DNA of 15,037 nt from JADJAH01 sp964615795 (lineage in GTDB: Bacteria > Bacteroidota > Ignavibacteria > Tepidaquicellales > Tepidaquicellaceae): positions 1-15,037 of the forward strand of contig CAZTQR010000077.1 of the NCBI GenBank assembly GCA_964615795.1, given 5' to 3'. The notes under the pieces are model-generated. The model saw only the letters and a list, made by a program, of their open reading frames with translations. It did no database searches and was not told where the DNA came from. A program made the translations under genes and the position numbers. This document shows, piece after piece, positions 1-7,495 of this stretch (position 1 is its first letter; every line of letters begins with the position of its first letter).

Positions 1-272
1 TTTCCGAGCGGCTTCTCAATGAACAGGTCCATTCCGTTAGCCGCCGCTTCCGCCGCCGAGCTTACATGCATTGAAGTGGGATTTGTTATGAGCGCCGCAT
101 CTATCCCTATGTCCGAAGCTTCACGCATTGAGCCGATCTCAGTCACGCCTTCGGGAGTTGTGTTCCTGCCCTTGCCCGACCTTATGCAGTAGAATTCATT
201 TCCGCCGAGCTTGCGCAGAACGGCTAAATGCCTCATTCCTATTGAGCCGAGTCCGGCTATCAGAAATTTCAC
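1..272 (-). CDS. Gfo/Idh/MocA-family oxidoreductase, N-terminal 90 residues (runs off left edge)
   Basis: Translation from a GTG at 270-272 gives a Rossmann start, MKFLIAGLGSIGMRH, with the GxGxxG dinucleotide loop at residues 7-12. An NPTSMHV segment follows at 64-70, then the EKPLG motif at 86-90. That order is typical of the NAD(P)-binding domain of Gfo/Idh/MocA sugar dehydrogenases, and EKP carries the family's conserved lysine. The rest of the protein lies outside the window. It begins 18 bp after the methyltransferase stop on the same strand, so it is probably the next gene of the operon. No clear ribosome site is visible. Family members of this kind often sit beside SpsF cytidylyltransferases in glycan loci and oxidise or reduce a nucleotide-sugar precursor. 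The exact substrate cannot be told from this fragment. Confidence 0.85.
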   Translation of the reverse strand, partial: MKFLIAGLGSIGMRHLAVLRKLGGNEFYCIRSGKGRNTTPEGVTEIGSMREASDIGIDAALITNPTSMHVSSAAEAAANGMDLFIEKPLG

Positions 273-290
273 TGTGCTTTGAAGATTATG

Positions 291-956
291 TCATTCATCT
301 TTTACAATGTAACTTGGCGTTAGGCAAAAAGGAAATTTCCTGATCGAGACTTTTCTGCCTTTGAAATATTCATCAACTGCCTTTGTCTCACCCGGAAACA
401 CGCCGTAATCGTCAAGTATAAGTATTCCGCCTCGTTCTATCTTTGGATAGAAGTGTTCCAGTATTGCTGCGGAAGGTTCATATATGTCCGTGTCAAGGTT
501 GAGGAGAGAGATCTTCAACTGCGGATTATTCTCAACATACTCAGGAATTGTCTTTGTAATGTCTCCTGCTATAAGTTCAACATTCTGAGAACACTCCTTG
601 TTCTTAAGCACTTCGTCAAGCTGTTCCGTGGAAATGCTCTGCAGTCCGGCTTCCTTTACAATGTGCGCCCTTAGTTTCTTGTCCGCTTCAAATTCAGTCT
701 CGGGAAAATCCCCGAAGGAATCGAAACCGATAATTTTCTTTGCATAAGGATTCTCAAACAGATTCCTGAACATTGCGAACCGGACGAACGATGCTCCCTT
801 GAAAACCCCGCATTCAACTATTGCACCGGGAATTTCGAGCGACATCTTGTACAGTTCATAGTGAGCGAGTATCTTGCTGATCCTTGTGACATCACATGAG
901 AGATAGAAGTCGTTCTCATGCTCATAAGCTTTTTTGAAGTCCGGAAGTTTTATCAT
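291..956 (-). CDS. TylF/MycF-type SAM-dependent sugar O-methyltransferase
   Basis: This 221-residue protein has the macrocin-O-methyltransferase (TylF) layout. The SAM-binding segment is VECGVFKGAS (47-56), followed by GFDSFGDFPET (77-87). The acidic metal-site motifs are NLDTDIYEPS (153-162) and LDDYG (181-185), placed as in MycF/TylF enzymes, which use Mg2+ to methylate sugar hydroxyls. Length matches the family. The start is an ATG at 954-956, 19 bp after the cytidylyltransferase stop, with the next gene 18 bp on, so it is clearly inside the operon. It is expected to be cytosolic. It most likely methylates a residue of the exported glycan or its nucleotide-sugar precursor, and a terminal methyl could act as an export cap (see findings). 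The acceptor is unknown. Confidence 0.88.
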   Translation of the reverse strand: MIKLPDFKKAYEHENDFYLSCDVTRISKILAHYELYKMSLEIPGAIVECGVFKGASFVRFAMFRNLFENPYAKKIIGFDSFGDFPETEFEADKKLRAHIVKEAGLQSISTEQLDEVLKNKECSQNVELIAGDITKTIPEYVENNPQLKISLLNLDTDIYEPSAAILEHFYPKIERGGILILDDYGVFPGETKAVDEYFKGRKVSIRKFPFCLTPSYIVKDE

Positions 957-975
957 CGCCGCGGATAATGGTTGT

Positions 976-1373
976 TCAATAGATTTTTCCCTTTACAGTT
1001 TTTTGTTTGATCTCTTCATTCAGTTTCAAAAGCTCAGGCCGTTTTTCGAGCAGATCAAGAACGCTTTCCAGTTCAACAGTACTCCCTTCATACAGTTCAT
1101 CATATATCGCGGACAGCAGTTCGTAGTCTGATTCCGTATCAAGGCAAAGGCGGATGTGTTCGTAATTGCCCAGGTCGCAGGACACGTTGTGCATGCTGAA
1201 CATCTCAGGATGCCTTCGTATGTAAAGAGTCACATGCTCACGGTCATCCTTATCTGCGGTGTGTGTCCATGCATACTTCAGCGCCTGCGTCTTTACAACT
1301 TCCGTATCCATTCCCCTGGGGTAGGTTCTGTCTATCATGTTGGATGTGTAGTCATAGCCGCCTTCAATATGCG
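976..1373 (-). CDS. spsF: SpsF/NeuA-type cytidylyltransferase, C-terminal part (5' end lost in the assembly gap)
   Basis: An open frame runs from the edge of the N run (first whole codon ends at 1371) to a TGA at 976-978, giving 131 residues. It begins HIEGGYDYTSNMIDRTYPRG and continues MDTEVVKTQALKYAW, then REHVTLYIRRHPEMF, then LCLDTESDYELLSAIYDEL. The blocks SN-RTYPRG-D-EV, REHVT-YI and DTxxDYEL are the conserved C-terminal half of SpsF (COG1861) and acylneuraminate/KDO-type cytidylyltransferases. These enzymes couple CMP from CTP to an acidic sugar or related compound. The CTP-binding N-terminus is missing, roughly 110-120 residues by family length. An ATG at 1336-1338 is internal and should not be taken as the start. 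Activity cannot be judged. Its neighbours (GT2, methyltransferase, Gfo/Idh oxidoreductase) suit a decorated acidic sugar pathway. Confidence 0.82.
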
Positions 1374-1473
1374 NNNNNNNNNNNNNNNNNNNNNNNNNNN
1401 NNNNNNNNNNNNNNNNNNNNNNNNNNNNNNNNNNNNNNNNNNNNNNNNNNNNNNNNNNNNNNNNNNNNNNNNN
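1374..1473. other. Assembly gap: exactly 100 N
   Basis: The 100 consecutive N are the conventional length for a scaffold gap of unknown size. The minus-strand glycosyltransferase enters the gap after residue 130 and a cytidylyltransferase leaves it in mid-protein. The true gap must therefore hold the glycosyltransferase C-terminus and the cytidylyltransferase N-terminus. That is more than 33 codons unless a deletion or fusion is involved. Confidence 0.97.
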
Positions 1474-1865
1474 AGGCGCTCAATGTGGTTTTCGTCTTCA
1501 TCAACAACTATGTAGTCGCATGACACCGCATCCCATGACGGATTTGCATTGAGAAACATTGTCTCAACAAGGATCAGATTTTCATCCATGTAATCGTCGG
1601 CATCAAGATTTACCACATACCTTCCTAAAGCCATTTTGATGCCTGTGTTCCTTGCGACAGCAAGTCCCATGTTCTTCTTCAGCATCACCGGCTTGATCAG
1701 GCCGCTGAATGCCTGCATCACTTTGGGTGTTTCGTCCTTACTGCCGTCGTCTATGACTATCACCTCGTACTCCGACTTCGGCACAGACTGGTTCACTGCA
1801 CTTCGGATGGCCCTTGCGAGGTAGCGGCCGTAGTTATGGCATGTTATTATTACTGATACTTGCAC
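1474..1865 (-). CDS. Family 2 glycosyltransferase, N-terminal 130 residues (3' end lost in the assembly gap)
   Basis: The visible part is a GT-A fold nucleotide-binding domain. It opens MQVSVIITCHNYGRYLARAI, then EVIVIDDGSKDET (residues ~34-46), NMGLAVARNTGIKMALGRYV and the metal/donor motif NLDADDYMDE, which contains the DxD-like DADD. These are hallmarks of inverting GT2 enzymes that transfer a sugar from an NDP or CMP donor. The start is a GTG at 1863-1865, required to include the first beta strand VSVIIT. It overlaps the dioxygenase 3' end by 32 bp in another frame, which implies translational coupling. The catalytic base region and C-terminus are in the gap. A fusion to the cytidylyltransferase cannot be excluded, but separate genes are more likely. 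Sugar specificity cannot be read from this part. Confidence 0.87.
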
Positions 1866-2832
1866 GAAGTTTTTGTTTTAATCCCTTGTCGTATGACTTC
1901 ACAAACCTTCTCGAGGCCTTTGAAAATATGTCGTTTCCCTTTCTTGTCAGAATGTTTCTCCATGTTTCAAGATGCCTGAAATCAAGCTGAGCAGTTAGTC
2001 TCGGCTGAAGGTTTGAAAAATCACCGCGGTTGTGATAGCCCATATTATTCGATATGAAGAGCGTGTTTGCCTTTCCGCATATTGATTCGCATTTGTAGCC
2101 GAGTTTCTCCACATCCCTGTCAAATGCAATGTCGTTCTTTGTCTTTGCATATCTTACGCTGAGCTTGTATTCAAATATCAGTCTCTTCAGAGTAAGCTTG
2201 TGAGATCCTTTGGCAAAGATGTATGCGGCATTGTCTTCGTTCACATCGTTCATATAAAGGAATGCCTTTACCGTGGGATAAGGAACATCCGCGTGCGGAA
2301 AGCCCGCAGTGTGAAGGCTTCCGACATTCTGCTTATCGAGCTTCCTCTTCTGAAGATACCAGAAGTGATGGTGCGCGGTCAGATTGTTTTTCCTGTGTGT
2401 AACCGCTTCGCTGAGCGCAATAAGAAATTCATTGTTTACTATGTATTTCATGAAGGCCGGTGTAGACGCAGGAATTATTTTCTCAGCTATCGTTTCAAAA
2501 TATTCCGGGAAATCCTTCTGCCTTTTTGTGAGCTTTCCGGGGTCATATTCAAACGGGTCCCAGTCTGAAAATGCTTCATCATATTCCTTCTTCAGTTCAT
2601 CAAACTGTTCCTTCGGCAGAAAATTTTCAATTACAAGAATTCCGTCCTTCTCAAGTACATCAATATGCTTCTGAATATCGCCATTCATCTTCTTCGGCTT
2701 CATTCTCCAGAGGTTCAGATACAATGTCCTGAAAACATGAAGCCCGAGAACATTTGCGATCACGCCGCCGGAATAAAGAGGCGGAGCTTTGTCGAGAAAA
2801 TTATCTCCAAGTATTTTTACTGCTATTGACAT
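1834..2832 (-). CDS. PhyH-type Fe(II)/2-oxoglutarate-dependent dioxygenase family protein
   Basis: This 332-residue protein has a DGILVIENFLPKEQF entry (63-77), typical of phytanoyl-CoA dioxygenase-like proteins. An HxD iron pair follows at H180-D182 within FPHADVPYPTVKAFLYMNDV. The segment DNAAYIFAKGSHKLT (200-214) is the usual 'advG.l.viPGSH' equivalent. A distal histidine at H267 (GYHNRGDF) and an arginine at R278 (QPRLT) complete a plausible facial triad and 2-oxoglutarate anchor, so it looks catalytically intact. It starts at an ATG 28 bp beyond the Wzt stop and overlaps the GT2 start by 32 bp, so it belongs to the operon. The family hydroxylates small molecules, lipids and sugars, and the substrate here is unknown. 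Its setting between exporter and glycosyltransferase suggests oxidation of a glycan or its lipid carrier. Confidence 0.8.
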   Translation of the reverse strand: MSIAVKILGDNFLDKAPPLYSGGVIANVLGLHVFRTLYLNLWRMKPKKMNGDIQKHIDVLEKDGILVIENFLPKEQFDELKKEYDEAFSDWDPFEYDPGKLTKRQKDFPEYFETIAEKIIPASTPAFMKYIVNNEFLIALSEAVTHRKNNLTAHHHFWYLQKRKLDKQNVGSLHTAGFPHADVPYPTVKAFLYMNDVNEDNAAYIFAKGSHKLTLKRLIFEYKLSVRYAKTKNDIAFDRDVEKLGYKCESICGKANTLFISNNMGYHNRGDFSNLQPRLTAQLDFRHLETWRNILTRKGNDIFSKASRRFVKSYDKGLKQKLRASISNNNMP

Positions 2833-2860
2833 AATGGTGGCCTTTTGGGGTTTAACGGTG

Positions 2861-4189
2861 TTACAGTGCTTTCTTCAGATAACCTCCCGGGTGGATCTCA
2901 TTTACGATAACTCTCGAGGGCGCTTCAAAGTAACCGAACGGCCGGCCGGGATTGTAGATCTCGTCAGCTGACCTTTCCCTGCTGATTATGATCGGGGGCG
3001 TGAGATCATCAATCACGTCCTTTGAATAATCGTTGTACTTGTGGTCCCGAAGTTCGAAGTACAGCGGGTATTCGCCGTCCTTCACATTAGTGCCTTCAAC
3101 TTCCAGAACAACTTCACCATTGTCTCCGGGCATGAGCAGGTCTGTGGAAACGACATGGTGAACAAGAACGATCGGCTCTCTTGACATACCTGACAGCATT
3201 GCGAATGTGACTGTAAGCCCGTTCAGTTCCTGATAAACATTGTATCTGATTCTGACAAAGATGTTCTCACCCCGGCTGAAACTGAACTTTGCCTTGCCGT
3301 CACTGCCGTAAATTTCGAGACCGCAAATCCTGATGTGCCCTTTTCCCCTCCTGTGTGTAAAGTCATTTATCTCCGTATCAGCCGTGATATTGATCTCCCG
3401 AACCAGATCACTGTATGTTCTCAGGCAATCTTCTGCGGTTCCGCTTGTATGAAGCTCCCCGTGATTGAGGATGATTGCGTTCTGGCATAGATTCTTTATT
3501 GCCTGAAGATTGTGGCTTACAAACAAAACAGTCCTGCCTTCTTTTTCAGAAACGTCCTGCATCTTGCCAAGACACTTTTTCTGGAATTCAGCATCTCCCA
3601 CCGCAAGCACTTCATCAACAATGAGTATCTCGGGCTCAAGATGCGCGGCTACCGCAAAAGCAAGCCTCACATACATTCCCGAAGAATATCTTTTTACGGG
3701 AGTATCTATGTATCTTTCCACTCCCGAAAAATCCACAATGCTGTCAAACTTCTTTCTGATCTCCGCCTGTGTCATCCCAAGTATTGCACCGTTAAGAAAG
3801 ATGTTGTCTCTTCCTGTCAGCTCTGCATGAAAGCCTGTTCCGACTTCAAGCAAACTTGCGACCCTTCCGTTAAGCCGCACACTGCCTTTTGTAGGACTTG
3901 CAACTCTCGAAAGTATTTTAAGCAGGGTTGATTTTCCGGCACCGTTCTTTCCTATGATTCCAAACCTCTCACCGTGCCCGACCTCAAAATCAATATCTTT
4001 AAGAGCCCAAACATACTCAGAATTTCCCTTTACGCTTCTTACATTGGATTCGCCGACTTTCATGTACGGATCTTCCTTGCCGCGCATGCGCGCCCAGAGC
4101 CTGTTCAGGTCCTCGGCAATCGTTCTTCTGCCTACTATCCCGAGCCTGTAAAGCTTTGAAAGGCCATCTACTTTTATCGCACTGCTCAT
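2861..4189 (-). CDS. wzt: Polysaccharide ABC transporter ATP-binding subunit with C-terminal glycan-recognition domain (Wzt)
   Basis: The 442-residue protein has an ATPase domain in its first ~260 residues. Walker A is GIIGKNGAGKST (77-88), the ABC signature YSSGM is at 168-172, Walker B is ILIVDEV (188-194), and the H-loop is SHN at 225-227. Residues 88-110 and the segment KRYSSGMYVRLAFAVA match the capsule and O-antigen exporter subgroup (Wzt/TagH/KpsT). Residues ~275-442 are extra relative to a plain ATPase and look like the beta-sandwich Wzt C-terminal domain. In E. coli O9a this domain binds the modified non-reducing end of the glycan before export. It lies 9 bp after the permease stop, a tightly coupled transporter pair. 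It acts at the cytoplasmic face of the inner membrane. Confidence 0.93.
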   Translation of the reverse strand: MSSAIKVDGLSKLYRLGIVGRRTIAEDLNRLWARMRGKEDPYMKVGESNVRSVKGNSEYVWALKDIDFEVGHGERFGIIGKNGAGKSTLLKILSRVASPTKGSVRLNGRVASLLEVGTGFHAELTGRDNIFLNGAILGMTQAEIRKKFDSIVDFSGVERYIDTPVKRYSSGMYVRLAFAVAAHLEPEILIVDEVLAVGDAEFQKKCLGKMQDVSEKEGRTVLFVSHNLQAIKNLCQNAIILNHGELHTSGTAEDCLRTYSDLVREINITADTEINDFTHRRGKGHIRICGLEIYGSDGKAKFSFSRGENIFVRIRYNVYQELNGLTVTFAMLSGMSREPIVLVHHVVSTDLLMPGDNGEVVLEVEGTNVKDGEYPLYFELRDHKYNDYSKDVIDDLTPPIIISRERSADEIYNPGRPFGYFEAPSRVIVNEIHPGGYLKKAL

Positions 4190-4198
4190 CCGCCGGAC

Positions 4199-5056
4199 TT
4201 AGACTGTATCCATAAAAGTCTTCTCGACCCTGTTGAAGATCAGCATTCCCGCCGAGAGTATCACTATTGCAAAGACTGTGGTGTATATAAGATTGCCGGG
4301 GTTGAAAGTTCCGGCTCCGAGGAATGCATATCTGAATGTGTCAACTATGCCGGTCATCGGATTTGCAAGCACGATCCATCTGTACTTTTCAGGTAACGAT
4401 GACAACGGATAAATTACGGGAGTTGCATACATCAGCAGTTGCACACCGAAACTCACAAGAAACGTAAGGTCCCTGTATTTTGTAGTAAGAGAAGAAATGA
4501 TGATCCCGAAACCGAGTCCGAGCATAGCCATAAGCAGAATGAGGTACGGCGTAAGAAGTATGTACGCATTAGGATAGACCTGCACACCGTTGAGCTTGTA
4601 GTATATGAGAAAGCATATGAAGAGAAGAAGCTGAATACCGAATTTCATGAGCAATGAGATCACATTCGACATTGGACTTACCAGCCGCGGGAAGTAAACT
4701 TTCCCGAATATGTTCGCATTGGAGATGAACGTGTTGGAAGTCCGTGTGAGGCAATCTGAAAAATAGCCCCAGCTCACAATGCCCGACATGTAGAACAGCA
4801 AAGGAGGAACGCCGTCCGTCGGGATCTTCGCAATATTGCCGAAGACAATTGTGAATGTGATGGTAGTGAGGATCGGCTGAAGGAAGAACCAGAACGGGCC
4901 GAGTATGGTCTGTTTGTAAACGGCGACAAAATCCCTTCTCACAAACATCATGAGAAGGTCTCTGTATCGCCAAACGTCTTTTATGGGAAAACCAAGCCAG
5001 CCGGAAACCGGCTTTATCTCAAGTGTCCATTCAGAATCACCGTGAGTCTTACCCAT
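4199..5056 (-). CDS. wzm: Polysaccharide ABC transporter permease (Wzm, ABC-2 type)
   Basis: The protein has 285 residues and about six membrane segments, near 54-73, 84-104, 134-153, 164-190, 198-218 and 256-275. The N-terminus WRYRDLLMMFVRRDFVAVYK and QTILGPFWFFLQP are typical of the Wzm/TagG/KpsM family. So is the ATPVIYPLS stretch (211-219), followed by the ANPMTGIVDTFRYAFLG block. With Wzt it forms the inner-membrane exporter for lipid-linked O-antigen or capsule-like glycans assembled in the cytoplasm. The start is an ATG at 5054-5056, with no useful alternative upstream because an ATG further out runs into a stop. No Shine-Dalgarno is evident. It lies 121 bp downstream of the kinase stop and 9 bp before wzt. 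Confidence 0.93.
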   Translation of the reverse strand: MGKTHGDSEWTLEIKPVSGWLGFPIKDVWRYRDLLMMFVRRDFVAVYKQTILGPFWFFLQPILTTITFTIVFGNIAKIPTDGVPPLLFYMSGIVSWGYFSDCLTRTSNTFISNANIFGKVYFPRLVSPMSNVISLLMKFGIQLLLFICFLIYYKLNGVQVYPNAYILLTPYLILLMAMLGLGFGIIISSLTTKYRDLTFLVSFGVQLLMYATPVIYPLSSLPEKYRWIVLANPMTGIVDTFRYAFLGAGTFNPGNLIYTTVFAIVILSAGMLIFNRVEKTFMDTV

Positions 5057-5177
5057 TCAATGCATGTTTGATTTGGAATTCATCGCCAATCCTTGCTTTC
5101 GAATCTGCATTTCCTTTTGCCTGATAAACCGGCACACTACAACAGGCCCATTTCAGCCGCATTCACGGCACGCCCTC

Positions 5178-7430
5178 TCACTTCAGGACTTTCTTGTTTG
5201 CCTCGGGCTGAGAATAGTAGTAGTAGTAGTTGTAATAGTATCCGTAAGAGCTCTTGAAGTTGAAGTTGTTGAGAACACAACCGAGCAGATGGTGCGGATA
5301 CTTCTTGCTCAGCCTTTCGTATGTCTTCCAGAACGCATCTGACGGAGTCTTGTTTGCCTGGCAAACGAGCACCGTGCCGTCAGTTATGTTGTAAAGAATT
5401 TCAGAGTCTGTAACCGTAATGAACGGCGGCGAGTCAACAATGATGATGTCATAGCTTTCCTTCAGCTTGTTCATGAACTGTTTCATCTGCACAGATCCCA
5501 GGAGTTCCGAGGGGTTGGGCGGAATGGTTCCGCTTGTGATAAAGTACAGATTGTCCATCGGAGTTCTTCTGGTTATGTCTTCGATCGTAACATTGGTGAA
5601 CAGGAAATCGCTTAGTCCGGGAAACTTGTCAGTTTCAAATACATTGTGGATCCTCGGCTTTCTGAGGTCGCAATCAAGGATCAGGACTTTCTTACCGGCC
5701 TGAGCAAAACTTCCTGCAAGGTTTGCGGCAACAATTGTCTTTCCTTCCATGGGTATCGAACTTGTTACAAGTATTGTCTTCAGCTGATCGGATTCAAGCT
5801 TGGAGAACTGAATCCTTGTCCTGAGCGCTTTGAATGCTTCAGATGCTGCAGAGTTGGCCTTGTTGCCGACAATGAACTCGGTTCCCGACACACCGTTCTT
5901 GCCGGAAGCTTCGATCTTCGGAATCCATGAAAGCACGCTTGCACCTTTGCTCTCAAGTTCGTCGGGTGATTTGATTGATTTGTCGAGATAGTTTCTGAGG
6001 AATGCAAATGCAAGACCGAGTCCGAGTCCCGCAAGCACTCCGAAGAGAATGATCTTCGGCCTGTCGGGAGCAACAGGTGAATTATTGTCAAGTCCGAGGT
6101 CAAGTATGGATGCATTGCCCACTCTTGCCCTTTCATTGATCGTAGCTTCCTGATACTTCTGTTCCAGCATAAGGAAGAGCTTCTCCGCAGAACTCTTCTC
6201 CCTTTCAAGCTTGACGAGTTCTCCCATCTGATCCGGAAGATTCTTAAGCTCGCCCTGCGTTTTGGCCACCATGTCTTTGTAGGCGCTGTTCTTCAGCTGG
6301 AGATCATTCAGCTGGAGCTTCTCATTGAATATCGCTTCGCTGAGACTTTTCTTTTCCTGCGGCGTGCTGGCCTGCACTCCCGATTTCAGAATTTCAATCT
6401 GTTCCTTCAGTTTGTCGTTCAGACTGTTTAGCTTTCTGTCAAAGCTCTCAGCCGTTCTCTGCCTGACGGTCTCATCTTTTATGCTTGAAAGTTCAATGTC
6501 TTTCTGCACTTCAAGCTGTGCAACCTGTGACTGGATCGAAGTAAGATATGTCTGATTGATCTGCGCCTGGATGTAATCATACAACTGCGGGTCAAGCTTG
6601 TCAAACTGTTTCTGCAGAGCGGCCACGTTTGCCTCTCTCACCTTCATTTCAATCTCATTGGCCTTGATGTTTGACTCGTACTGGGCCAGGTTATTCACAA
6701 TTGCCGAAGACTGACTGCTGAGTGAAAGATAGCCTGTGCGCTTCTGGAACTCCTCGATCGAAGCCTCCGCATCGTTCAGCTCTTTGAACTTCTTCTCTCT
6801 TTCATCTACAATGAACTTCTTGACGTTGGTGATATCCTGCCTGCTCAACTCCACGTTGTACCTGAGGTAAACATCTGCATACGTCTTTGTGATGTACTGA
6901 AGTTCCTCGAATATCGGTCCTTCAGCCGTGATGCTTATTGCGTCCAGTCCTTTCACAGACGCTATCTGAACGAAATTTCCGAGTTCCCTTCTCAGAACAT
7001 CCTGCGGAAGTGCCACTGTATCCGGAAGCAATGCCTTGTTAAGCAGGAGGTTGTACTTCCTGTTGCCAACATTGAAAGAGTCTATAAGCTGCTGTGCAAC
7101 CTTATCCCTTATGTCATAGCTTTTCATAACTGCGATCTGAACCATAATATACTTCTCGTTGGTAGCGTTGTTGGCTTCAGGACCGAAAGTCGCGGTAAGA
7201 ATGTTTCCCTGCGGGCTCTCGAGCTTCACACTTGTCACCGACCTGTAGATATTCGTAGCAGTGTTGACGTAGATCAGGGTATAGATGATGCTTACGGAAA
7301 GTATGATCAGAATCGGTATGAGATTCTGACGAAGGACATTTATATATTCCTTGACTACATCTTTGGATGGCGCATTGTCCTGCGACTGGTCAATATCATC
7401 GAATTCATCGTATGAATTATTTTTTGCCAT
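5178..7430 (-). CDS. wzc: Wzc-type polysaccharide copolymerase / bacterial tyrosine kinase, paralogue 1
   Basis: The protein has 750 residues. A first membrane helix (~37-56) precedes a Wzz-like chain-length domain with a long coiled-coil region (~200-430, rich in E, K, Q). A second helix (~459-478) follows, then a cytoplasmic BY-kinase domain. That domain shows EAFKALRTR (531-539), Walker A SSIPMEGKT (557-565), Walker A' LDCDLRKP (585-592) and Walker B IIIVDSPP (662-669). It ends in a tyrosine cluster (729-739, ten of eleven residues Y or G) expected to be the autophosphorylation tail. Such proteins regulate length and export of Wzx/Wzy-type glycans at the inner membrane. It starts at an ATG 65 bp after the SLBB gene, with no clear ribosome site. 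A second full-length paralogue lies at 11261-13576. Confidence 0.93.
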   Translation of the reverse strand: MAKNNSYDEFDDIDQSQDNAPSKDVVKEYINVLRQNLIPILIILSVSIIYTLIYVNTATNIYRSVTSVKLESPQGNILTATFGPEANNATNEKYIMVQIAVMKSYDIRDKVAQQLIDSFNVGNRKYNLLLNKALLPDTVALPQDVLRRELGNFVQIASVKGLDAISITAEGPIFEELQYITKTYADVYLRYNVELSRQDITNVKKFIVDEREKKFKELNDAEASIEEFQKRTGYLSLSSQSSAIVNNLAQYESNIKANEIEMKVREANVAALQKQFDKLDPQLYDYIQAQINQTYLTSIQSQVAQLEVQKDIELSSIKDETVRQRTAESFDRKLNSLNDKLKEQIEILKSGVQASTPQEKKSLSEAIFNEKLQLNDLQLKNSAYKDMVAKTQGELKNLPDQMGELVKLEREKSSAEKLFLMLEQKYQEATINERARVGNASILDLGLDNNSPVAPDRPKIILFGVLAGLGLGLAFAFLRNYLDKSIKSPDELESKGASVLSWIPKIEASGKNGVSGTEFIVGNKANSAASEAFKALRTRIQFSKLESDQLKTILVTSSIPMEGKTIVAANLAGSFAQAGKKVLILDCDLRKPRIHNVFETDKFPGLSDFLFTNVTIEDITRRTPMDNLYFITSGTIPPNPSELLGSVQMKQFMNKLKESYDIIIVDSPPFITVTDSEILYNITDGTVLVCQANKTPSDAFWKTYERLSKKYPHHLLGCVLNNFNFKSSYGYYYNYYYYYSQPEANKKVLK
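5214..5246 (-). repeat. Tyrosine-codon tract at the 3' end of wzc paralogue 1
   Basis: Eleven codons encode YGYYYNYYYYY, using almost only TAC and TAT. On the plus strand this reads as a near run of gta/agt trinucleotides. It is a short, imperfect in-frame trinucleotide repeat, so slippage would change the number of phosphorylatable tyrosines without a frameshift. The same eleven residues are encoded at 13493-13525 in the paralogue. Confidence 0.7.
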
Positions 7431-7495
7431 TTAGACTGTATGTTTAGATATTTTCAAATTCGGTTTTCAGCCGGCCGTGAATTGCGGGTAAACGA

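Noticed and set aside
1335..1865. A single open frame across the N run joining the glycosyltransferase to a short tail RILKAAMTTHPT
   Set aside because: The N are placeholders of unknown true length. The real protein frame on the left side is the SpsF frame (HIEGGYDYTSNMIDRTYPRG), so the joined product is an artefact.
5064..5342. A plus-strand frame with a valine-rich stretch opposite the kinase 3' end
   Set aside because: The VVVVVV stretch is just the reverse reading of the tyrosine codon tract of the real minus-strand gene.
4199..7441. An 11-bp direct repeat ttagactgtat at 4199-4209 and 7431-7441
   Set aside because: Matches of 11 bp are expected by chance many times in a 15-kb window. 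One copy is coding and the other is a leader, with no further similarity around them.
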